In this document: in pieces, positions 41,614 through 50,574 of the stretch
Layout: every line of letters begins with the position of its first letter
Position numbering within the stretch: the first letter of the stretch is position 1
Source: Mesorhizobium sp. ES1-4
Lineage (GTDB): Bacteria > Pseudomonadota > Alphaproteobacteria > Rhizobiales > Rhizobiaceae
Reading direction: 5' to 3'
DNA length: 64,000 nucleotides
NCBI RefSeq assembly: GCF_020164745.1
Contig: NZ_JAIUGV010000009.1
Coordinates: forward strand, 186,001-250,000
The notes under the pieces: model-generated
Databases searched by the model: none
Seen by the model: only the letters and a program-made list of their open reading frames with translations
What the model was told of the DNA's origin: nothing
Made by a program: the position numbers and the translations under genes

Positions 41614-42660
41614 ATGCCGGACAACACCACGCTTGATCGCGCCATGGGCGCGCTTGCCGGCGGCGCGCTGGGCGATGCACTCGGCATGCCGACCCAGCTT
41701 CTGTCGCCGGCGCGGATTGCCGAACTCTATGGCCATGTCGAGGATTTCGTTGCGCCCTTCGCCGACCATCCGGTGTCGAAGGGACTGCTGGCCGGCACCA
41801 TCACCGACGATACCGAACAGGCTTTGCTGCTTGGCCGCATCCTGATCGAGTCCGGCGACAGCTTCGACCACGCGCGCTGGGTCAACGCGCTGCTCGAATG
41901 GGAGCGCGAGGTCAAGGCGCGCGGCAGCTACGATCTTTTGGGGCCATCGACCAAGCGTGCTATCGACGCCATCAACAATGGCGTGCCGGCGGAAGAGGCG
42001 GGGCGTAGCGGCGATACCAATGGCGCTGCCATGCGTATCGCGCCGGTCGGCATCATGATGCCGCTTGGGCCGCTCGATGCCTTCGTCGGCAAGGTGGCCG
42101 AGACCTGCCGGGCGACGCACAACACCTCGATCGCCATAGCGTCGGCGGCAGCCGTCGCGGCGGCTGTCAGCAGCGGCGTCTCCGGTGGCGACTGGCGCGC
42201 TGCCTCGGGTAGCGCGGTCGCGGCGGCGCGGCGAGCGGCGACGCTGGGCCATTGGGTGACCGGCGGCGACATCGCCGCCCGGATCGTCTGGGCACAGGAA
42301 CTGGTGCGCGGCAAGGCGCTGGGAGACGCGATCCGGCTGATCACCGAGCTGGTCGGCACCGGCGTCGCCAGCCAGGAATCGGTACCTGCTGCCTTCGCTG
42401 TGCTGGAAGTCGCCGGCGGCGATCCCTGGCAGGCTGCGGTCATCAGCGCCAATCTCGGCGGTGACACCGACACGATCGGCGCCATCGCTGCCGGCATGGC
42501 TGGCGCCTGCATCGGCTTCTCACGCCTGCCGCAGGATCGCATCGCCTGCCTCAAGGGCATCAACATGGCGCAAATTCGGGAGTTGGCCGCCGATCTTGTC
42601 GCGGCGCGGACGTCCAACGGTCGCGTCGGCAGGACCGGTTCCGGCAAGGATGCGGCATGA
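41614..42660 (+). CDS. ADP-ribosylglycohydrolase family protein
   Basis: Encodes 348 residues from ATG 41,614. The Mg2+-dependent glycohydrolase motifs are intact: ALAGGALGDALGMPTQ, LAGTITDDTEQALLLGR with the metal Asp/Thr, RSGDTNGAAMRIAPVGI, and ISANLGGDTDTIGAIAAGM carrying the second metal Asp pair. Members cleave N-glycosidic bonds to ribose in ADP-ribosylated proteins or small molecules. Here it is sandwiched between a GntR regulator and a PfkB kinase whose gene it overlaps by four bases, and an importer follows. A role in cleaving an imported ribosylated or N-glycosyl compound is therefore more likely than protein de-ADP-ribosylation. Confidence 0.92.
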   Translation: MPDNTTLDRAMGALAGGALGDALGMPTQLLSPARIAELYGHVEDFVAPFADHPVSKGLLAGTITDDTEQALLLGRILIESGDSFDHARWVNALLEWEREVKARGSYDLLGPSTKRAIDAINNGVPAEEAGRSGDTNGAAMRIAPVGIMMPLGPLDAFVGKVAETCRATHNTSIAIASAAAVAAAVSSGVSGGDWRAASGSAVAAARRAATLGHWVTGGDIAARIVWAQELVRGKALGDAIRLITELVGTGVASQESVPAAFAVLEVAGGDPWQAAVISANLGGDTDTIGAIAAGMAGACIGFSRLPQDRIACLKGINMAQIRELAADLVAARTSNGRVGRTGSGKDAA

Positions 42661-43634
42661 GTGGGCGTCTCGTCCATGTCGGCAGCGCGGTGGTGGACTA
42701 TGTCTACCGCATCGACGCCTTGCCTGCGCCCGGCACGGAGAAGACGGCATCGAGCTATGCGCAGGTCGCCGGCGGCGGCTTCAACATGATGGTCGCGGCC
42801 AGCCGCACCGGTATGAAAGCGGTGTTTGGCGGCCAGCTCGGCAGCGGCCCGAACGGCGATTTCCTGCGTGCCGCCTTCGCCGCCGAAGGCATCGAGACGC
42901 TGACGCCGCCATCGCCGCTGATGGACAGCGGCAATTGCGTCGCCATGATCTCCAGCGACGCCGAACGCACCTTCGTCTCGTGGCCCGGCGCCGAGAGCGT
43001 CCTCAGCCTCGACCTGATGGCGCCGGTGGTGGTCGCGGCGGATGATTGGGTGTTCACGTCAGGCTACACTCTGAGCTATCCCGGCAGTGGCGATGCGCTG
43101 ACCGGTTGGATCGAGGCGCTGCCGGCAGGCATCCCCTTCGTCTTCGATCCGACGCCGATCATAGCGGACATTCCACGTGCCATTCTCGATCGTGTGCTTG
43201 CCCGCACGACTTGGCTGAGTTGCAATATGGCGGAGGCGGCCGAGATCGCCGGTCCCGGCGGCGCCGAGGCCCTCGGGGCGCGGCTTCTAGCGGATCATTG
43301 CCCAAAGGCCGATGGCGTCGTCATCCGAGCGGGCGCAGGCGGATGCCTCGTCCAGTTGGCCGATGGCACGGCTCGGACCATAGCCGGTTTCAAGGTGGCG
43401 GCCGTCGATACCAATGGCGCCGGCGACACGCATATCGGCGCCTTCGTTAGTGCACTGTCGCGTGGCGTGCAGCCGTTCGAAGCGGCGCGCTATGCCAACG
43501 CGGCGGCCGCCATTTCGGTGACCCGCCATGGCGGTTCATCGGCGCCGGCCGATGCCGAAATCCAGATTTTTCTGTGCCAGGCCGCCGCGACCGGCGCGCC
43601 AGGCCAGACACAGAAGGCCCATCAGACAGCCTGA
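42657..43634 (+). CDS. PfkB-family carbohydrate/nucleoside kinase
   Basis: Encodes 325 residues; overlaps the glycohydrolase gene by ATGA. PfkB signature 1 is seen as AQVAGGGFNMMVAASRTGMK followed by GQLGSGPNGDF. Signature 2 is VDTNGAGDTHIGAFVSALS with the catalytic Asp in GAGD. ATP-site residues lie in GVVIRAGAGGCLVQLADG. Substrates in the family include ribose, nucleosides, fructose and related sugars. Coupled to the glycohydrolase, it would phosphorylate the sugar released. The last 25 residues are a disordered tail. Confidence 0.9.
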   Translation: MSGRLVHVGSAVVDYVYRIDALPAPGTEKTASSYAQVAGGGFNMMVAASRTGMKAVFGGQLGSGPNGDFLRAAFAAEGIETLTPPSPLMDSGNCVAMISSDAERTFVSWPGAESVLSLDLMAPVVVAADDWVFTSGYTLSYPGSGDALTGWIEALPAGIPFVFDPTPIIADIPRAILDRVLARTTWLSCNMAEAAEIAGPGGAEALGARLLADHCPKADGVVIRAGAGGCLVQLADGTARTIAGFKVAAVDTNGAGDTHIGAFVSALSRGVQPFEAARYANAAAAISVTRHGGSSAPADAEIQIFLCQAAATGAPGQTQKAHQTA

Positions 43635-43674
43635 CAAGCCCCGCCAAGCGGGCAAACAAAGAGAGGAACCCAAC

Positions 43675-44736
43675 ATGCGCATGCCAAGACTGACTGTTCT
43701 GCTGACGGCGACCGCCGTCTTCACCACCGCGCTCACGCTGGCCGCCAGTGCCGCCGAGGTGCATGTGCTCAACTGGAAGGGCTATGGCGCCGACGAGCCA
43801 TGGGCCGTCGAAGCCTTCGAGAAAGCGACCGGCAACAAGGTCGTCAACGACTTCTTCAATTCCGAACAGGAAATGCTGACCAAGATCCGGACCAACCCCG
43901 GCCTCTATGACGTCGTCATGATCAACGCCGCCTTCAACGACCAGGCGATGGCTGAAAAGCTGATCCAGCCGATCGATACCTCGAAGCTGCCGAACTATGT
44001 CGATATCAGCAAGGACAAGGCCGGGTCGCCGATGCTCGACCATGACGGCAAGGTCTATGGCGTGCCATGGGTCTGGGGCCTGACCGCGCTCGCCATCAAC
44101 GACAAATCCTTCGACAAGCCGCCGACGAGCATTGCGGAGATGTGGAACCCGGCCCACAAGGGCCGCGTCATCATCCGTGACGACGCGGTCGAGGCGGTGC
44201 AATTCGGCGCCATCGCCACCGGCCAGAACATCAACGACATCAAGGACATGAACGCGGTCAAGGCGAAGCTCACCTCGCTGATGCCGCAGATCAAGACGTT
44301 CTGGAGCTCGGAGAACGACTGGAACCAGATGGTCGCCTCCAACCAGATCGACATCGGCACCTATTGGAGCGGCTCGGCCGACCGCGCCAAGACGCATTTC
44401 AAGCTGCCGGTCTCGCTGGTCATTCCGCAGGAGGGCGCCGTTGCCTGGCTCGACGCCTTTTCCATTCCCGTCGGTTCCAAGAACGTTGCCGGTGCGGAGG
44501 CTTTCATCAACTACATGATAGACCCGAAATTCTACGTTGAATGGGTCACCAAGGTCGGCGCGCCAGTGTCGGCCAACACCAAGGCGGTGGAAGCGCTTCC
44601 GCAGGACGCCTTCAACCGCAAGGTCATGGGCGATCCGGCGGTGGCCAAGCGCATCCAGTTCCAGGCGCCGATCACCGACGCGCAGCGCGAGGCCTATCTG
44701 GCGCTCTGGCAGCAGCTCAAGGTCGACGTGAAGTAA
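43675..44736 (+). CDS. Polyamine-type ABC transporter binding protein (PotD-like)
   Basis: Encodes 353 residues from ATG 43,675 (GAGAGGAA upstream). The signal peptide TAVFTTALTLAASAAE is cleaved near ASA. The mature protein opens HVLNWKGYGADEPWAVEAFE, the style of spermidine/putrescine-binding proteins, and continues VNDFFNSEQEMLTKIRTNPG, YGVPWVWGLTALAINDKSF, DIGTYWSGSADRAKTHFKLP. The polyamine-binding aromatic/acidic set is not fully evident, so the ligand may be another cation or a modified sugar. A 12-bp hairpin follows its stop. Confidence 0.9.
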   Translation: MRMPRLTVLLTATAVFTTALTLAASAAEVHVLNWKGYGADEPWAVEAFEKATGNKVVNDFFNSEQEMLTKIRTNPGLYDVVMINAAFNDQAMAEKLIQPIDTSKLPNYVDISKDKAGSPMLDHDGKVYGVPWVWGLTALAINDKSFDKPPTSIAEMWNPAHKGRVIIRDDAVEAVQFGAIATGQNINDIKDMNAVKAKLTSLMPQIKTFWSSENDWNQMVASNQIDIGTYWSGSADRAKTHFKLPVSLVIPQEGAVAWLDAFSIPVGSKNVAGAEAFINYMIDPKFYVEWVTKVGAPVSANTKAVEALPQDAFNRKVMGDPAVAKRIQFQAPITDAQREAYLALWQQLKVDVK

Positions 44737-44745
44737 AATGGTCCC

Positions 44746-44774
44746 GGCCAGCCGGCGGTTCGCGCCGGCTGGCC
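44746..44774 (+). terminator. Perfect 12-bp hairpin after the binding-protein gene
   Basis: GGCCAGCCGGCG and CGCCGGCTGGCC pair over GTTCG, nine bases after the stop and 24 bp before the next start. With no T-tract it is more likely an mRNA-protecting or partially terminating element that raises binding-protein yield over the permeases. Confidence 0.7.
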
Positions 44775-44798
44775 TCCAATCCTGGGGAGGAGCGCAGC

Positions 44799-45668
44799 AT
44801 GGCAGTAGAGGGCGCGGTCGCGTCGCGCAGCGGACTGAGATCGGCCCTGCCGCTGCTGGCGCCGGCCTATCTGTGGCTGACGGTGGCGATCTTTCTGCCG
44901 CTGTCGGCCATGGTCTTTTTCTCCTTCATGACCGATCTGCCGCTGGCCGGAAAGCCGTGGGCCTTCACGCTGGGCAACTATGCCGCCTTCTTCTCGCAGA
45001 GCCTCTATCTGACGTTGCTGCTGGCCTCGCTGCGCCTTGGGCTGGAAGTGACGCTATGGTGCGTCGTCATCGGCTATCCCGCGGCCTATGTGCTGGCCAA
45101 GGTGCTGAAGGGCCGCAGCCGCGAAGCGATCTTCCTGCTGGTCATCCTGCCGTTCTGGTCGAACGGGCTGGTGCGCATCTTCTCCTGGGCGATGGTGCTG
45201 CGTGAAGGCGGCATCCTCGACACCGCGGCCAACGCGGTGCTGCCGTTCAAGATCAACATCGACCTGATGTACTCCTATCCGGCCGTCATCATCGGGCTGG
45301 TGCACTCCTACGTGCCCTACATGGTGCTGACCTGCTATCTCACGCTGCAGGCCATCGACGACTCGCTGATCGAGGCCGGCCGTTCGCTTGGCGCCTCGCG
45401 GCTGCAGGTACTGAGGCGGGTGATCATCCCGCTGTCGCTGCCCGGACTGGTGGCGGGCGCGGCACTCATCTTCGTGCCGGTGGTCGGCTCGTTCATGGAG
45501 CCGCGCATCCTCGGCGGACGCACCGGTACCTTCTACGGCACGGTCATCGAGGACCAGTTCGTCGCCGTGTTTAACTGGCCGCTCGGGGCGGCATTGTCCT
45601 TCATCTTGCTTGCCGTCGTGCTCGTCATCCTGGCGATTGCCTCGCCGGTGCTGAAGAGGGCCGCCTGA
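44799..45668 (+). CDS. ABC transporter permease, PotB-like
   Basis: Encodes 289 residues from ATG 44,799, preceded by GGGGAGGAG. Six transmembrane helices. The conserved EAA loop reads SLIEAGRSLGASRLQVLRRV and IIPLSLPGLVAGAALIFVPV. The N-terminal region APAYLWLTVAIFLPLSAMVF is typical of the PotB side. It couples to the next permease by a stop/start overlap (TGATG), forming the inner-membrane heterodimer of the importer. Confidence 0.9.
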   Translation: MAVEGAVASRSGLRSALPLLAPAYLWLTVAIFLPLSAMVFFSFMTDLPLAGKPWAFTLGNYAAFFSQSLYLTLLLASLRLGLEVTLWCVVIGYPAAYVLAKVLKGRSREAIFLLVILPFWSNGLVRIFSWAMVLREGGILDTAANAVLPFKINIDLMYSYPAVIIGLVHSYVPYMVLTCYLTLQAIDDSLIEAGRSLGASRLQVLRRVIIPLSLPGLVAGAALIFVPVVGSFMEPRILGGRTGTFYGTVIEDQFVAVFNWPLGAALSFILLAVVLVILAIASPVLKRAA

Positions 45669-46456
45669 TGGTGACGACGCGCATCTTGGAATGGCTGGGT
45701 CGGCTCTATGTCGGGCTGCTGCTCGCCTTCCTCTATCTGCCGATCATCATCATGGCGCTGATGTCGTTCAACGTCTCGCCCTTCTATCAATTGCCGTTCG
45801 AATGGACGACGGAATGGTACGCCTCGCTCTGGCGGAACGAGCAGCTGATCGCGGCCACCTGGAACAGCATCGAGATCGCCGTCATCACCACGATCATTTC
45901 GACCGTGCTCGGCTCGGCGGCATCGCTGGCGCTCTTCCGATACGAGTTTCGCGGCAAGAAATTCCTGCAGGCGTTGCTGTTCCCGCCGATCGCCATTCCG
46001 TGGCTGATCACCGGCACGGCAATGCTGATCTTCTTCTTCGGCGTCGGCATCGGGCGCGGCCTGTTCGCCATCCTGCTTGGCCATGTGGCGCTGGCGTTGC
46101 CCTATGTCATTGTCGTCGTCTCAGCCCGGCTGCAGACTTTCGCACCGGAGCTGGAAGAGGCGGCGCGCTCGCTTGGCGCCAACCAGTGGCAAGTGACCAA
46201 CCGCGTCACGCTGCCCTGGATCATGCCAGGCGTCATCGCCGGCGGGCTGTTCGCGTTCGCCGTGTCGTTCGACCAGTTCGTGGTCTCTTATTTCCTGGCG
46301 ACGCCGGGTCAGACGACGCTGCCGGTCGAAATCTACGCCGCGATCCGCAAGGGTTTCACGCCGGAGATCAATGCGGTCTCGACGATCATCATCGTCGTGT
46401 CGATGGCGCTGATGCTGCTGACGGCACGCTTCTTCAAATTCGGCGGAGAGAAATAA
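45668..46456 (+). CDS. ABC transporter permease, PotC-like
   Basis: Encodes 262 residues. Six helices; EAA loop ELEEAARSLGANQWQVTNRV and TLPWIMPGVIAGGLFAFAVS. The N-terminal FLYLPIIIMALMSFNVSPF and SFDQFVVSYFLATPGQTTLP match the PotC group. Its last base is the first base of the ATPase start codon context (TAATG), so translation is coupled. Confidence 0.9.
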   Translation: MVTTRILEWLGRLYVGLLLAFLYLPIIIMALMSFNVSPFYQLPFEWTTEWYASLWRNEQLIAATWNSIEIAVITTIISTVLGSAASLALFRYEFRGKKFLQALLFPPIAIPWLITGTAMLIFFFGVGIGRGLFAILLGHVALALPYVIVVVSARLQTFAPELEEAARSLGANQWQVTNRVTLPWIMPGVIAGGLFAFAVSFDQFVVSYFLATPGQTTLPVEIYAAIRKGFTPEINAVSTIIIVVSMALMLLTARFFKFGGEK

Positions 46457-47520
46457 TGGCCGGCGTCAAGGTATCGAACGTCTCGCGCAGCTTCGGCGCG
46501 CACAAGGCCCTGGACGATGTCTCCATCGATTTCGCCGATGGCGGCTTCTACGCGCTGCTCGGGCCATCCGGCAGCGGCAAGACCACATTGCTCAGGCAGA
46601 TCGCGGGCTTCGACTTTCCTGATTCCGGCCGCATTGCCATCGGCGGCGAGAGCGTCGAGCGGGTACCGGTCGAGAAGCGGCGCATCGGCATGGTGTTCCA
46701 GAACTACGCGCTGTTTCCCAATATGAGCGTCGCCGACAATGTCGCTTTCGGCCTGTCGGTGCGTGGTGAATCCAAGGCGGTCATCGCCACCGAAGTGCAG
46801 CGCGCACTGGATCTCGTGCAGCTCGGCAAGCTTGGCGCCCGGCGTCCGCACCAGCTCTCCGGCGGCCAGCGTCAGCGCGTGGCGCTGGCGCGGGCGATCG
46901 TCACCAAGCCGCGCGTGCTTTTGCTCGACGAGCCATTGGGCGCGCTCGACAAGGCGTTGCGCGTCGACATGCAGATCGAGTTGAAGCGCATCCAGCGCGA
47001 GATCGGCATCACCACCATCTTCGTCACGCACGACCAGGAAGAGGCGCTGACGATGAGCGACCGCATCGGCATCCTGCGCGACGGGCGGCTGGTGCAGGAA
47101 GGGCCGCCGGAGGAGATCTACGACCGGCCGAAGAGCGAATTTGCCGCCACCTTCCTCGGCGACGCCAACATCTTCCGCGGCGATGCAACCGGCAACGGCA
47201 TCCGGCTGCCAGACGGGACGGCGATCGCGGCCGATGTGGGCGACCGGCTTGCCGCCGGCGCCAAGGCGAGTTGCGCGGTGCGGCCCGAGCGCATCCGCAT
47301 CGCCACCAATGCGGAAGCTGCGGACGGTCAGGCGAACATGCTCAAAGGCCAGGTTTCGAAGCGCATCTTTGCAGGTAACAACAGCACCTACTTTGTCGAA
47401 CGCGGCGGCCAGACCTTGAAAGTCATCGTGCAGAACACTGGGGCCGATCGGCTGGCGGAAGGGCAGGAGGTCGTGCTGCGTTGGTCGCCGCAGAGCACCG
47501 TGCTGATTGCGGCAAGCTGA
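46456..47520 (+). CDS. ABC transporter ATPase, PotA-like
   Basis: Encodes 354 residues from ATG 46,456. Walker A LLGPSGSGKTTLLRQIAGF, Q-loop GMVFQNYALFPNMSVADNVA, signature QLSGGQRQRVALARAIV, Walker B VLLLDEPLGALDKALR, switch IFVTHDQEEALTMSDRIGIL. Residues 240-354 form the TOBE/MOP-like regulatory domain (SCAVRPERIRIATNAEAADG, VVLRWSPQSTVLIAAS). It completes the four-gene polyamine-type importer and is full length. Confidence 0.92.
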   Translation: MAGVKVSNVSRSFGAHKALDDVSIDFADGGFYALLGPSGSGKTTLLRQIAGFDFPDSGRIAIGGESVERVPVEKRRIGMVFQNYALFPNMSVADNVAFGLSVRGESKAVIATEVQRALDLVQLGKLGARRPHQLSGGQRQRVALARAIVTKPRVLLLDEPLGALDKALRVDMQIELKRIQREIGITTIFVTHDQEEALTMSDRIGILRDGRLVQEGPPEEIYDRPKSEFAATFLGDANIFRGDATGNGIRLPDGTAIAADVGDRLAAGAKASCAVRPERIRIATNAEAADGQANMLKGQVSKRIFAGNNSTYFVERGGQTLKVIVQNTGADRLAEGQEVVLRWSPQSTVLIAAS

Positions 47521-47592
47521 CCTTCGCTCTGGCTCTTGCCAGGCGGCGGACAATGAGAAACACCATAGCCGGGCATAAGTCCGGAGCATTCG

Positions 47593-48843
47593 ATGACCCT
47601 TGAATTGACGGCGCGCGACCGATCCATGCTCGACGGCGAGCAAGGCCTATCCGCAGCCGCCGCCATGAAAATCCTCGTCGCCTTCTCCAACGCGATCGGC
47701 GCGCGCAGCCTGCTCGACATCACCGGTGCCCATATCGATGGTTGTCTCTACCACGGCAAGGCAGGACTCGATTTCGTCGAACGGCTGGTCGAGGGCGGCG
47801 GGCGTGTCCGTGTGCCGACGACGCTCAATGTCGGCTCATTCGACCTCATCCATCCCGGCATGGTGAAAATGCCGGAGGCTGAGGAGGTGCCGGCGCGGCG
47901 GCTGATGAAGGCGCATCTGGAACTCGGCTGCCAGGCGACCTTTACCTGCGCGCCTTACCAGACGCGGTTTCGGCCTGAATTCGGCCAGCAGATCGCCTGG
48001 GGTGAATCCAACGCCATCGTCTTCGCCAATTCGGTGATCGGCGCGCGCACCAACCGCTATGGCGACTTCATCGATTTGTGCTGCGCCATCACCGGGCGTG
48101 CACCGGCCTGGGGCCTGCATCTCAGCGAAAGCCGGCGCGGCAGGATCCTGTTCGAGCTGGGCCTTGCCAATCCGGAACCAAGCGACAGTTTGTTCGTCGG
48201 CGTCGGACTGATCATCGGGCAAGCGAGCGTCGATCGTGTCCCGGTCATCACCGGACTGCCGCAACCGCGCGACGAGGACCAACTGAAGGCACTGGGCGCC
48301 GCCGCGGCAACGACCGGCGCCGTAGCACTGTTTCATGCCGTCGGCATTACGCCGGAAGCCGGAACGCTCGATGAGGCGTTCCAAGGCAAGGCGCCTGACG
48401 AGACGATCCGTGTCACGCGGGCGGACATCGATCACGCGCTGTCCAGATTGTCAGGAGTGGCCGACGGTGCGCCGCTTTCCGCCGTGTCGCTGGGCACCCC
48501 GCACTTCTCCCACGAAGAATGGATGCGCCTGTTGCCGATGCTGCGCGAGGTCGCGCCGGGCAGGGGGATCCCAATCTACGTCAACACCGGGCGCGCGACG
48601 CTGACGCGATTGCAGGAGCAGGGTGCGCTCGACGGCATGGCGGCGTTCGGCCTGATTCCGGTCGCCGACACCTGTACCTATGTCACCTCCATCCTCGAAC
48701 GCCTCGACGGCGTGGTGATGACCAATTCAGGCAAATGGGCGCATTACGCGCCGGGCAATATCGGCGTGACCGTCGCCTTCGCCGAGATGAGGGATTGCAT
48801 CCGTTCCGCTGCCGTGGGGCACGTCGTGCGGAGCGCGTCATGA
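47593..48843 (+). CDS. Aconitase X large subunit (possible cis-3-hydroxy-L-proline dehydratase)
   Basis: Encodes 416 residues from ATG 47,593. It is the DUF521/AcnX catalytic part: LTARDRSMLDGEQGLSAAAA, then LDITGAHIDGCLYHGKAGLD, ELGCQATFTCAPYQTRFRP, IAWGESNAIVFANSVIGART, and near the end VADTCTYVTSILERLDGVVM with TNSGKWAHYAPGNIGVTVAF. Cys residues near 120 and 360 could ligate an iron-sulfur cluster. Two-subunit AcnX enzymes from Rhizobiales dehydrate cis-3-hydroxy-L-proline to pyrroline-2-carboxylate; related members act on mevalonate phosphate in archaea. Paired by a four-base overlap with the small subunit. The exact substrate here is inferred. Confidence 0.85.
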   Translation: MTLELTARDRSMLDGEQGLSAAAAMKILVAFSNAIGARSLLDITGAHIDGCLYHGKAGLDFVERLVEGGGRVRVPTTLNVGSFDLIHPGMVKMPEAEEVPARRLMKAHLELGCQATFTCAPYQTRFRPEFGQQIAWGESNAIVFANSVIGARTNRYGDFIDLCCAITGRAPAWGLHLSESRRGRILFELGLANPEPSDSLFVGVGLIIGQASVDRVPVITGLPQPRDEDQLKALGAAAATTGAVALFHAVGITPEAGTLDEAFQGKAPDETIRVTRADIDHALSRLSGVADGAPLSAVSLGTPHFSHEEWMRLLPMLREVAPGRGIPIYVNTGRATLTRLQEQGALDGMAAFGLIPVADTCTYVTSILERLDGVVMTNSGKWAHYAPGNIGVTVAFAEMRDCIRSAAVGHVVRSAS

Positions 48844-49310
48844 TACGCCCGGTGGAAACGGAAGTTACCGAGCGATCCGGTACATTCCAGCTGGCCGGCA
48901 TCACGGAAGGGCAGGCCCTGGTGATTTCGCAGCCGCTCAGCTTCTGGGGCGGCATCGACGTGGAGACCGGCGACATAACAGACCATTCCCATCCCGGTCT
49001 TGGCCAGAATGTCGCCGGCAAGATCCTGGTCATGCCGAGCGGGCGCGGATCGTCTTCTTCCTCCTCGGTGCTGGCCGAGGCAATCCGCAGGGGCACGGCG
49101 CCGGCCGGCATCCTTCTGGAGCGGCCGGACCCGATCCTGGCGGTCGGCGCCATCGTCGCCGAGTTTCTTTACGGGATCAGCATGCCACTCGTGGTCTGTG
49201 ACATTGCCGGCCTGCCTTCCGGCGGGCGTATTGCGGTCGGTGTCGGCGCGGATGGCGAGGCGATCGTCAGATTTGTCGGTGCGGCGACCGCCGGGGGAGC
49301 TGCGGTCTGA
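48840..49310 (+). CDS. Aconitase X small (swivelling, DUF126) subunit
   Basis: Encodes 156 residues; starts within the end of the large-subunit gene (ATGA). The swivel domain shows SQPLSFWGGIDVETGDITDH, SHPGLGQNVAGKILVMPSGR and the serine cluster SGRGSSSSSSVLAEAIRRG, which contributes the catalytic serine in the family. Followed by IVAEFLYGISMPLVVCDIAG. Full length. It is required with the large subunit for dehydratase activity. An ornithine cyclodeaminase-like gene at 55,162, the usual next enzyme for pyrroline-2-carboxylate, lies 6 kb away on the other strand. Confidence 0.87.
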   Translation: MIRPVETEVTERSGTFQLAGITEGQALVISQPLSFWGGIDVETGDITDHSHPGLGQNVAGKILVMPSGRGSSSSSSVLAEAIRRGTAPAGILLERPDPILAVGAIVAEFLYGISMPLVVCDIAGLPSGGRIAVGVGADGEAIVRFVGAATAGGAAV

Positions 49311-49429
49311 CGCGGTTTTTCTTGCTTTGGACTCGCGTTCCACCTGCACCGTCCTGATGGGAAATGATGGTGCAGGCCTTGGCCGACGCCGGGTCCGTGA
49401 CGTTATATCCTGTTCTCTAGGAGGACTGG

Positions 49430-50518
49430 ATGGCGAGCATGGATTTCGAGCCGGACGTCGAGGTGCGCGTCAGGGAATACCGGATCGGCTGCGTCGGCGC
49501 CGGCATGATCATGGCCGAGTGCCACCTTGCTGCCTATGTGCAAGCCGAATTTCCAGTGGTGGCGATCGCGTCGCGCACGAAGGCCAGCGCCGAGAAGGTG
49601 GCGAGGCGCTGGGCAATTCCAGCCGTGCACGACACGCCGGAGCAGCTGATCGAAGACGACAATGTCGAGATCGTGGACCTTGCCTTTCCTCCCGACCAGC
49701 AGCCGGCGTTGATCCGCCATGCACTGAAGCAGAAGCACATCAAGGCGATCCTGGCGCAGAAGCCGTTGGCGCTATCTGTCGAGGAAGCCGTCAAACTGCG
49801 CGACGAGGCGGCAACTTCCGGCAAGATCCTCTCGGTCAACCAGAACATGCGCTATGACCAATCCATGCGCGTGCTGAAGCAGATCATCGATACCGGCACG
49901 CTCGGCGAAATCGTTTTCGCGCAGATCGACATGCATGCGATCCCGCACTGGCAGGCCTTCCTTGCCGATTACGACAGGCTGACACTGGCCAATATGAGCG
50001 TGCATCATCTCGACGTGCTGCGTTTCCTGTTCGGTGATCCCTTGGAGATCACGACGCTGACGCGCATGGATCCGCGCACGACCTTCGAGCATTCCGACGG
50101 CATCACGGTGTCGACCTTGCGGTTTCCTTCCGGCTTTCTGGCAGTCTCGCTGGAGGACGTGTGGTCCGGGCCGCGTCAGCAGGGCTATCGGGACGATCAG
50201 CACATCAACTGGCGCGTCGACGGCACAAAGGGTGTCGCCAAGGGCACGATCGGCTGGCCGACAGGCGTTGCATCGACCTTGACCTATGCCTCCACGGAAA
50301 CGACCGGTGGAGAATGGGTCAGACCAAGCTGGGAGACGATGTGGTTCCCACATGCCTTCATCGGCGTCATGGAGCAGCTTCAGTATGCGGTGAAGACGGG
50401 CACGCCGCCGGCTCTGTCGATCGCCGACAACGTCAAGACCATGGCGCTGGTCGAAGCCGGCTACCGCTCGATGGCTGAGGGCCGCACGGTCAGGCTTTCC
50501 GAGATCGCTACCAACTGA
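49430..50518 (+). CDS. Gfo/Idh/MocA-family oxidoreductase
   Basis: Encodes 362 residues from ATG 49,430 with a perfect AGGAGG upstream. The Rossmann start is late (YRIGCVGAGMIMAECHLAAY) after 19 residues. The family EKPL box appears as ILAQKPLALSVEEAVKL (QKP instead of EKP). The substrate-side region has VNQNMRYDQSMRVLKQII and MHAIPHWQAFLADYDRLTLA, with MSVHHLDVLRFLFGDP carrying the conserved His. Such enzymes oxidise sugars, inositols or rhizopine-type amines with NAD(P). It is flanked by aconitase X and a TIM-barrel isomerase, suggesting a cyclitol or sugar-acid route. Confidence 0.9.
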   Translation: MASMDFEPDVEVRVREYRIGCVGAGMIMAECHLAAYVQAEFPVVAIASRTKASAEKVARRWAIPAVHDTPEQLIEDDNVEIVDLAFPPDQQPALIRHALKQKHIKAILAQKPLALSVEEAVKLRDEAATSGKILSVNQNMRYDQSMRVLKQIIDTGTLGEIVFAQIDMHAIPHWQAFLADYDRLTLANMSVHHLDVLRFLFGDPLEITTLTRMDPRTTFEHSDGITVSTLRFPSGFLAVSLEDVWSGPRQQGYRDDQHINWRVDGTKGVAKGTIGWPTGVASTLTYASTETTGGEWVRPSWETMWFPHAFIGVMEQLQYAVKTGTPPALSIADNVKTMALVEAGYRSMAEGRTVRLSEIATN

Positions 50519-50574
50519 ACGTCTGTCGCCTAATAGCATGGCGTCTGAATCGCTTACCGGGAGGACTTCACCCC

